64,000 nucleotides of DNA, taken from NCBI GenBank assembly GCA_004764695.1, contig SMSO01000032.1:3206983-3270982 (forward strand), given 5' to 3'. Origin of the DNA: Schizochytrium sp. TIO01 (taxonomy: Eukaryota > Sar > Bigyra > Thraustochytrida > Thraustochytriidae). The notes under the pieces were generated by a model. It worked only from the letters and a program-made list of their open reading frames with translations. It was not told the origin of the DNA and did not search any database. Position numbers and translations under genes: made by a program. Below are positions 56,901 through 64,000 of the stretch, piece after piece; positions within the stretch are counted from its first letter, which is position 1; each line of letters opens with the position of its first letter.

Positions 56901-58613
56901 GAAATCTCAAAATGCCCGTTGCTAGCTGGTATTGGTTCTCCTGGACAAGGGCAAATTTCGACAATGATTATCGAAGAGTGCAATCGTTTGGAAAATATTC
57001 CAATGGAGTACTCTGAACATGTTACGAAGCTAGTCATTCGAAAATGCGAGAATTTTCATCAATTACCTTCTGGCTTCATCGCAAATCATATCGTAATAGA
57101 CCATTGTGGAAGTTTTGAGGAACTTTCACCTTTAGGAAAGAATCCGGCATGTCTTGAGATCACCTCATGTTTGAATTTCCTTACACTACCTCAGAGCTTG
57201 CATGTAAACGGACCTCTCTTACTTCATGACTGTGTTCGCCTTGAGACTCTCCCTGAGGACCTCTACGCGACTGTGCTAGATCTTTCGCGTTGCACCAACG
57301 TTCAGCATCTGCCTGATTGTGTGCTTCATTGGAGCGAGAACCTAGAAGAGTCTAGAAATCCCGTAAGGGTCCTGGCTCGTCGGGTCTCTCGTTTATCTCA
57401 ACGAATGTCCCTCACGAGACGGAGCGACCTGGTTACCCCTTCCCCGGGCGAGCCATATTCGGTTATTGTTGGAGAATCTGGTATTCAAGAGAATGATGAT
57501 GAGCTATCAAGAATTTCAGAGTATGCCACACCGCTCTTTCGCATTGATCTCCGCGCAAGTAACATATCTGCATCGGAACGACGTTTCAGTCTGGCCAATG
57601 CTACATCATCAACCATGGAGCTTTTCCTTTTCGGCCCAACAAGAAGAAGCACCCTGGACTCAGAAGATGATGATGAATACCAAGAGGATTTCCAAGAAAT
57701 CGATATGCCACGCGATCTGGAAGGAGCTATTACATATTGGAAATCACGAATTCTTGAGGAGGTTCCGGATGCTGGACAGTTCATTGTAGCCGATGTTGTG
57801 AAAGCAGTTCCAGAAACTTATACGTTTGGTGTCATCGAGTTCCTCTCAGTAATACATTTAGCCAAGGAACTTAAAAATGAGACACTTCGTCCTGGTCTTC
57901 TCACACGTCTTGCAGAGGTTTTAGAGCTCTTGGCCACTACTGAAGAAAGTGATGTTAGGGAAGCAATTTGCATTCGTATGTCAGATAGCTCTGATGCATG
58001 TGGCGATAAGCCCATATGGGCTTTGAATCAAATGTATCAGCATGTTCTGATTGTCCAGGCTCGGGGCGATCGAGGAAAGCTCTTTGCGCTAGGAAAACGT
58101 TTAATGCGACTTGACGTCGTGCATCACTACATCCGTAAATTTATTGAGGAAGAGCTTCCAGATGGCGACGAAGTCTCTATTTATCTTCGCTTCGAAATTG
58201 CTTTACGAGACACTTTGGATTTGCCAGTGTCTGCAAAATCTATGCTGTTCCCAGACATCGTTGTTATACCAGATGACAATATCAGGGAAGCAGAAGACGC
58301 CGCTCTCGCAATTACTGAGACAGAATACGAACATTGGCTAGAGAGTTGGGAGGAGTGGCAACGCCAGATTCGTTCCGAGCAAGCTGCGACGCTTGACTTA
58401 AAATCACTTTCACGAAATAGTCTCAAGCGTGTTTCCCTATCATGGCAAACACTAATTGGGACTCAGATTGAAGACCCTGTACGTCTTTTGCCTAGTCGTG
58501 ATATAGTGAGTCTACAAGAGTTACTTCGCCACTGGGTGGAGACGGGCAATGATTATTTTAGCATTCCACGAACCTTCGAGTATCTGGAAAACAATCTTAC
58601 TCGTTGCATCTGA
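53925..58613 (+). CDS. Large LRR protein with C-terminal NEL-type E3 ubiquitin ligase domain
   Basis: 1562 aa from the first in-frame ATG (MVQLKKLLCRPMALRG); extra N-terminal sequence from an upstream exon is possible. Residues about 1-120 are Ser/Arg-rich and 120-235 helical. LRRs run from about 250 to 1130, interrupted by a helical insert (about 355-470). They are short (about 20-22 residues), with Cys where LRRs usually have Asn, and many carry LP after the last Leu, e.g. LTICQCRLLSELPSDL. A basic Ser/Arg linker and an acidic patch precede the C-terminal domain (about 1266-1482). That domain matches the NEL ligase family: a helical first half ending in FLSV..L..., the catalytic-type motif ACGDKP (Cys1359), N-x-M after it, then LGKRLMRLDVV, DEVSIYLRFEIALRDTLDLP and EYEHWLESWEEW. 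NEL ligases form a Cys-ubiquitin thioester. Eukaryotic substrates are unknown. Confidence 0.82.
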   Translation: MVQLKKLLCRPMALRGASDENPSIKLPEGSPSTSESLQDGDCRRTVSQEVEQGAAGAVSGSARNSRDSQTSRRSTFKAALQNVLVQGAAQLSRKSGLKNTASKQISGNVCKVSQPLDSDLLQEWIDEAKNDKLEMKERTTAVARLYALFEEIEKIDKNSSVSEQQSYFNIALERVAPPLLDDLVKAAILGKLQGRLAQIGLAKMRTLGSLDLVDSICGWNDATEVAEWLTRAIGFDMSNSELSEFPPVKHMPCTVNLSDCPKLLSLGSSLQFVDGSLDLSDNTGLQDLGNLEKVGGDLELYNCISLESLSGNLIVSRDLMLEGCERLQSVGPQISCDGYFNVLECSQLESVHLQNIGKWMSKTPSVITNLRIYITIKTLLDENCTGADLSNAFSELNIGHESLRTALEDLAETQIGSALLDTSRCDEFLDCLTTEVDVTESLRAAMQKVYATVKRVLDQNTLNTNSTLDPTCGFKSLTHLVLESCSDLLISKMEVLQELKVLCVSGVLQIVECPELRSATIIAAPAPPEIVEPLSSDENKVDASLDLRELVSLEKVDISGTWMNAEIRKCSVLTKLESDIVLRGNLGLSYCPKLTSLNGLEIRGNLSMSFLESLTKCNVKGKLSEVSLTNCLNLVHCDVEECKNFSAWGCSALSKFSDSMYVEEKLTMIQSGAVHLMLPQAEAIEINDSSIVSIECPMVKKLVVTFCPGLKSACLSNNVKPRLKSQNEEEEEDIDEMPHMEKLKFENCYELTHISFVGAETTTVDDLELSENDRLEEIELVDTNLVVGKLSLSSVANLTQLSEMRVEDLRIVRCPGIETLASLEQVDILYLEDCSQLVELCSFSGTCEIINCPALKSLPSNCHADELTICQCRLLSELPSDLSVDIDLSISSCDELLSIPENVRPQGKLEIVRCSSLQSLPRSISATQVHLRMCSSINDVSALVGAELQVLSINGCHALTSLPDGIHTSTSFRITSCNAVERLPNGLHSGQVEISKCPLLAGIGSPGQGQISTMIIEECNRLENIPMEYSEHVTKLVIRKCENFHQLPSGFIANHIVIDHCGSFEELSPLGKNPACLEITSCLNFLTLPQSLHVNGPLLLHDCVRLETLPEDLYATVLDLSRCTNVQHLPDCVLHWSENLEESRNPVRVLARRVSRLSQRMSLTRRSDLVTPSPGEPYSVIVGESGIQENDDELSRISEYATPLFRIDLRASNISASERRFSLANATSSTMELFLFGPTRRSTLDSEDDDEYQEDFQEIDMPRDLEGAITYWKSRILEEVPDAGQFIVADVVKAVPETYTFGVIEFLSVIHLAKELKNETLRPGLLTRLAEVLELLATTEESDVREAICIRMSDSSDACGDKPIWALNQMYQHVLIVQARGDRGKLFALGKRLMRLDVVHHYIRKFIEEELPDGDEVSIYLRFEIALRDTLDLPVSAKSMLFPDIVVIPDDNIREAEDAALAITETEYEHWLESWEEWQRQIRSEQAATLDLKSLSRNSLKRVSLSWQTLIGTQIEDPVRLLPSRDIVSLQELLRHWVETGNDYFSIPRTFEYLENNLTRCI
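57720..58372 (+). other. NEL-like E3 ligase domain coding segment, catalytic Cys at 57999-58001
   Basis: Sub-feature of the LRR-NEL gene. The order of conserved elements follows NEL domains of bacterial effectors: Phe-rich helix, Cys-x-Asp-(Lys/Arg) motif, Asn-x-Met, the L-G-(K/R)-x-(L/M)-x-R-L helix, D-E-(V/I)-x-x-Y-L-x-F, and a C-terminal Trp-rich helix. All are present without gaps that would suggest decay, and the frame is open throughout. The assignment rests on motif recognition by eye. Confidence 0.78.
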
Positions 58614-61600
58614 ATGAAAAATGAAAAATATGGGGGATTAAATTAGGGATGAGTTTTGTATAACAATAATTCTCGTATTCGTGAGAGGCCTATTTGCTGA
58701 GGACTTTTCAGCACATCAAGTAGGGATTTCTCATTCCTTCGAATAGCTGTTTTCTGCCGACTTGAATATAATTGATACCTTCATAGTCCGGTAGTTACCA
58801 TAGAAAGTTTGTCTCAATAAACACATTTTACACTGTTATTTCCCGCATAGAGTAGCTGTTGCTATGGAAGAAAAAAGTGCTGGACAGTCTCGATAAAATT
58901 TGCTCTCTGTATTAACCGACGACTCTGCTTTGCCTCTCCTGTGGTACTCCTCAAACTCCAAACTCATCGTGAATATTATAGTGCATAAAGTAGACTGGTT
59001 TGAAATTATGTTGCGATGTTGATTCAATTTCTCCATTTCATTTTGAATGTTTCACTGTGAGAGCGTGAGCTTCTACCTGGAGTTTGCTCATGCTCTCTGT
59101 AGCCAAATGCCAAGCAGTTGTTTCTGGTACTGTCGGATGGAAAGTTGCGTTGCATTCATCAATTAGTACAAAACCATATTTACCTTATCGTGAGTTATTC
59201 ACTTGAGCTCTGCCACCCGCCCAGAATATCTACTCAGTCAATCAAAGTTGCTACAGAGGTTATCTTTGGAAGACAGTGAGTAGAGAAGGAGCTTGCGATC
59301 GTGAAACAGTCTTTCGTGATAACCAATTGCATGTCTTCTAAATTTTAAACAACATTTCAGGTTCGCCAGCTTATGCAGTGCGACATCGTTGTAAGTGTAT
59401 CGATAGATATTCAAACGATAGATAGAAAATTATGACCATTCCTCCAAATCATCTCTGGAAGCTCCGAGTTGAGTTCATACGGAGATTTACAATTTAGCAA
59501 AAAAGCAATTACGAAAAGAAACCCCTTCTATTGAAACGTTCCGTTGTACCGCTACAGACGTTTCATGTATTTGAGGGACCCTTAAGTTACGGGGCTGGCT
59601 TTTCCCCTTGTCTCTCTCTAGAGAGCTGTGGGGATGGGAATCCGTGGCCGTGAATGGTGGTTGTTTTCAGAAAACGGCGCACGACTTCAGGGCGCAGGAA
59701 AAGCCGTCGCACAGAAAGAAAGCCCGCAAAATACGCACAGACCAGGAGAGGGAATCTCTGGCAAGGAATGCAAGCTTCACTTGTTGGAATAGTTTGGAGA
59801 AGCTTGATCATGGTCATTGAGAGTCTCGTGGACCTTGAAAGGTGCTAATCATCGCTAGCAGCGTTGCTGCTTTAAAAAAACAATGAATCTGTAAAATCGT
59901 GAAAGCCGCATCAAATGAATTGAGGGAAACTGAAGACGAAGGAACTAGAAGCGGTGCTGCAACCGATACTTTCTATTCTATGAGCAATTCAAGACTCTGC
60001 GCGTCACGTTTCCGCAAGCGGCCTGAGACCTGGGCCAGAGGAAGCGCGAGCTGAGCTATCTAAGCCGTTTGGACATGCGAGTCTGCCCATCAATCCTACA
60101 TCTATAGTCTGTAGTGTGGCATGAAGACTGCGACGAAGAGCAAAGAGTGTTTTAAGTTTGCAATAAAAGGTAGGTCCTTTTGATTAAGATTCAACTTTGA
60201 AACACTGAAGCATGAAAGTGGCAGGGACACAGGTTTCTCGCAAGCTTCAACTGCACAAGTGATAATCTTTTCATTCTTTGTCCGTTCAGACGAACGCAAA
60301 CACCTCATATTTTGCATTTGCATCGACAGCTTCTGAAATGCAAATTAGTATTTAAAAAAAAAATAATACGAAGCTTGTGGACCTGAGCTTTGGAGATCAT
60401 TCAAATGCAGATCGGGAGCCCTTGTAAACGGAGGGCAGCTTTCGTTCTAGTAGACATACCTGGGGATGTTTGTGCGACCTCGAAGCATGCAGATTGTACA
60501 TGACAATAGGCTGTGTCTACTTGTGTGCTTTGTGCAGGAGGAAGAATGGAGAAGGAGTTCTAGGTACTTCATTACATACAAATGGATTTATTTATTTACA
60601 ACAAGGAGAAAGAAAAAAAAAGAAAAAAAAAGAGAAGCTCCCTGGACGGGTGGTCTGTGTGGTTCTCTGAAGTCGCGATGACGGCAGCGCTATGAGGGCC
60701 TTTTGCGCAAGGGCAGGTGAGGAACAGTCCTAGCGGAAACCTTTCACTTATGCTACTACAGATAGAATCGGCACATCGTGCTCTCTCCTAGTTCCATCAC
60801 CGACAGTCGGTAAGTTTGCCACAGGTTCGGAATCTAGCGAAAGCAAGGTATTTATTTATTTGACGGTCCACTAAAAAAAATAATAGCATGTGATCGCATT
60901 GCACAATCGACTCTTCACATCTTCATGTTGTAGTATGCTCTCTTACAACCTTTGTGTAGACTCTCTCCGTTTCGTTTTGAACACCGACCAGTGAGACTGA
61001 GCGACTCTGCGACGCTGCGGCATCAAACGGACCAACAAGCTCTCTGCAACGCCCGCCCTCCTCGCCTCAACAATGGCTGGTTGGTTGTCTATGGTCGGTC
61101 AGCTCGTCGGTGCCGAAGAAAACACAGCCTCGCCATAGGACATAAAACGGAGTAGCACTCCTTTTTAAAATTTTAAAATTAAATAAAAGTTGATGAAAAC
61201 AAAGGGAAAAGGAAACTTTGTTGTGCCTCCCTGAAGGAAACACAACGTCTGCAGACAAATCTGAACGCCGCAGACTTGGAGACCAACTTTTTCTTTCCTC
61301 TGTTTTGCCTATTGTTAATTGAGATGAAGCTTCTCTTCGTTTCTTTTCACTTTTGAGGTTCGGTGACGCAATGAGCCAGCGAGTTTTAGTGTAAAAATAA
61401 ATGAAAGGTTTTTAGCTGAGGTTACGAAACATAAATAATATAGAAATTGCTCATTTTTTTAAAATTTTAAATTAGACAAATTGCACGTAATTAGTAGTTA
61501 GCTAGCTACTCTTTCGAGCGAATTAGCCATTACAGCACGACTTCCAGTACCGCCTGGACGAAGTCTAATCTGAATTTACAAGACGAAAACTAAGGCTATC

Positions 61601-64000
61601 TGGGATTCGAGGTTGATTTTTCAGACACATGCGAAAACAGGAAGGAAGTATGGTACTCGAATCTGAAGTCAACACGTCGCTTTCATAGTCTGATAAATGC
61701 ACAGCATCATACTTTGCAAAATTACGTGAGGAAAGAAAAGCTACTGAAGATAGTTCAAAATCGCAAAATGGGTGATCCGGAGACACAAAGAAGAGTTTTT
61801 GTTGCTTCTGGCTGCCACTCGTCTCACAATGACTGGTCTCGCTCTATTGAAAGGAGCTTTGTTTTCGCGCTGCAAGTCATAATCGAACCTCGCCAGAATC
61901 TCTCTTTCGAGTGTCTTTGGCTGTAGACATTCTCGGTTGATTAAAGACCTATGGTTATGGCGGTTCTTTAATGTTGATTTGGTTTGGATGTCTGGAATGG
62001 AATGCTTGCACCCCTTTATTTGAGCGAAACCTGTTACTATGTCCGATGTTAGTACATGTTTATAGTTTATACCACCAATATTAGGACCAAGTAGATCAAA
62101 TTTGACCACAAATAAAAGTTTCTTATTTTCTGCCGCTCAGACCAATCAGCTTCTTTCATGATATGGTTCATAGAAATAAATGCCTTATTCACATATCATT
62201 CTGATGATAAGGGGATTCAAGAGAACCGATTTTAGGTCATAGAGATCTCATTAAAAAATGAGGTCATCGTTTTCATTGTTCTTGTGATGTGGATAAGAAG
62301 GTTGGGTTGAGTCAACTTGGATAGTAATTGTATTAGCCTGTACTTCTCGCATCAACAAACTGATCATTCGCAAGCATCTGCCGTGAACCTTGTTTTCGTC
62401 GGGGTGGAGGTGTGGGGACCGCAAACCAACAGTGCCTAAAACAGGAAAAAAAAAAAAAAAAACTGAGAGGAAAAAGGAAGGAAGATGAGTATTATTCATG
62501 ACCTTTCTGTTTAAACTACCAATTATGTCTTAAAATTCAATATTTTAAATAGTTTCTTTTGTCAATCTTTGAAATGTAAAACATCTTGTACAACTTGATG
62601 GGTGTCATATTTACAGTCCCACAACTCTAACAAACACAACTTCAGAGTCGACCAGCCCATATTTAGCTTCTAATGTCAGAACTCCCTAGCGCGTGAATCT
62701 TCAGGCCTTGAAGTAAATATGAACATCGCTTGAATCTCTCTGTTTCGAACTGGACCAGATTATTTTTTTTCTCCCCTTTTTTGGTGAGGTAAGTCCTACC
62801 ACCCTTCTTTCGTTTACGAGATACATCACTCGCCCGTTCGCTTACATGTTCGGCAACAAACAACCATCTTGGCAGTGCCACATGTTGTTGTTCTTGTACA
62901 TCATGGCATTGAAAAAACTACTACCTAGTTCCATCCAATTAAAACATACAAAATATTGTTCGCCAGTTTTAGTTTCTCTTGGTCTTCTTGAAGTTAAGCA
63001 CGAACGCCTTGCTCGGTGCTGTTTTTGTTTTGCCTCTAGTTGAAGGTTTCTTTTTTTTTTTTTTGGCACACACCGTCATAGATTCATCAACTTTATAAAC
63101 CATGCATCGAAGCTCTTGCGCAATGTGTAGAACTCTACCATGCGTATACACAAAATTTTGCATTATATTCTCCTTGAATAGTCCTTCTGCTTACTGCCAC
63201 GCTAACACATACCTACTCATGCGGGGTCAGCCCTATCCTTCGACTCGCTGTATAACCTAGTGAGTTTCTTCAGTGCATGATACAGCAAGAAGAGAGGTTG
63301 ATCCATCAAGTGCTGCTTTTATCATGCTAACCCACGAATGAGAAGAATTTAGAAATGAAGTGCTACTCTAGCTAGTAATATACCTATTCCGTGCTGCTAG
63401 GGGGTTAGTAGTTTGGTAGCTAGTATTACCAAAAAAAGAGCTGTAGGGAGCGGGGCACGTGCAAGCATGCTGTGAGCACGCAAAGTCACGCTGATGATGT
63501 CCGTCATTATCTAAATAGAAAGTAATTTAAAACGAATGACTAACTAGATGCTCAGGTAGGAAGGTAGTTGGTTTTACTGCGTAGATAGTACCTACCTACT
63601 CCGCAGCCAACTACTTTTCGACAGCACTAGTCTTTTCGTCTCTTTAATAATCGACCCAGAAAGAACCCTGCGAGAAAACTTTAACAACATGGAGGCCCTG
63701 AAATAAAGAATGTATATATAGGCCTATACATATTTTAATTCATAACATTTAAATAACATTTTTCATTACTTAGGTAGCTACCATCCAATGGGGTTGGTCA
63801 ACTAACTGATCGACCATCTCGACCACCCTCCGCCTAGTCTTTTGCACCAAGCTGCTCCGCCGTGCACAGACTAGTGACTCTTTTCGTCGTTGTCACCTGT
63901 CTACAACAAGATCTCTGCAGGTACTCTAGAGGCATCGATCTTCTTTTCAACTTGGTTTGCTTTCTCGGCATGTGCGTTTTATGCCGATTCTAGAGCTGCT
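58614..64000. other. Intergenic region to window end, no gene supported
   Basis: About 5.4 kb. A GC-richer patch at 59600-59850 is open in all three plus-strand frames at once, which argues against reading any one as coding. A 21-codon ATG frame at 61073-61138 (+, MAGWLSMVGQLVGAEENTAS) has the look of a protein N terminus but ends at once. Nothing else is recognised. Homopolymer A/T runs are frequent. Confidence 0.55.

Noticed and set aside
59600-59850. Possible gene in a GC-richer patch
   Set aside because: All three plus-strand frames are open at once over the same stretch and none resembles a known protein.

Overview
This is eukaryotic nuclear DNA. Genes are far apart, several have GT-AG introns, a pol III tRNA gene is present, and spacers are AT-rich with many microsatellites. 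The proteins (Aladin nucleoporin, EF-hand protein, CCCH zinc finger, mitochondrial class I haem peroxidase, SET protein, nuclear copy of mitochondrial bL20) and the Thr/Pro-rich 'SPTDAPT' linker style suggest a stramenopile, plausibly a thraustochytrid/labyrinthulomycete. The group assignment is inference from gene style, not a marker-gene result.

Layout. 1-3.4 kb: no recognisable gene. 3.37-11.94 kb (-): a 22-exon leucine-rich-repeat (LRR) gene in which 20 consecutive 84-nt exons each encode exactly one 28-residue RI-type LRR. The exons sit in near-identical ~301-nt introns, giving a 385-bp tandem array, and nearly all the coding differences are in a few predicted surface residues. 12.0 kb: an orphan exon-like fragment. 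13.5 kb (-): tRNA-Gly(GCC). 13.9-16.9 kb (-): a secreted adhesin-like protein with two unknown repeat domains, a 12-copy 13-residue Thr/Pro minisatellite, PAN/Apple-like modules and a vWA domain. 24.2-25.5 kb (+): N-myristoylation-type EF-hand protein. 26.6-28.6 kb (-): Aladin. 28.6-39.0 kb: about 10 kb without a supported gene. 39.0-41.1 kb (+): CCCH zinc-finger protein. 43.7-45.0 kb (+): cytochrome c peroxidase-like protein. 46.7-47.4 kb (+): small SET protein. 48.9-49.3 kb (-): bL20m. 50.0-51.2 kb (+): questin-oxidase-like protein. 51.7-52.7 kb (+): two-exon methyltransferase. 53.9-58.6 kb (+): a very large LRR protein ending in a NEL-type E3 ubiquitin ligase domain. 58.6-64 kb: no recognisable gene.

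Two loci stand out. The single-exon-per-LRR array looks like a modular, rapidly diversifying recognition receptor: all introns are in the same phase, so any exon can be gained, lost or skipped without breaking the frame. The LRR-NEL protein has the architecture of secreted bacterial effector E3 ligases, but here it lies in a eukaryotic chromosome and carries far more LRRs. The remaining genes are ordinary housekeeping genes and do not form a pathway with them.
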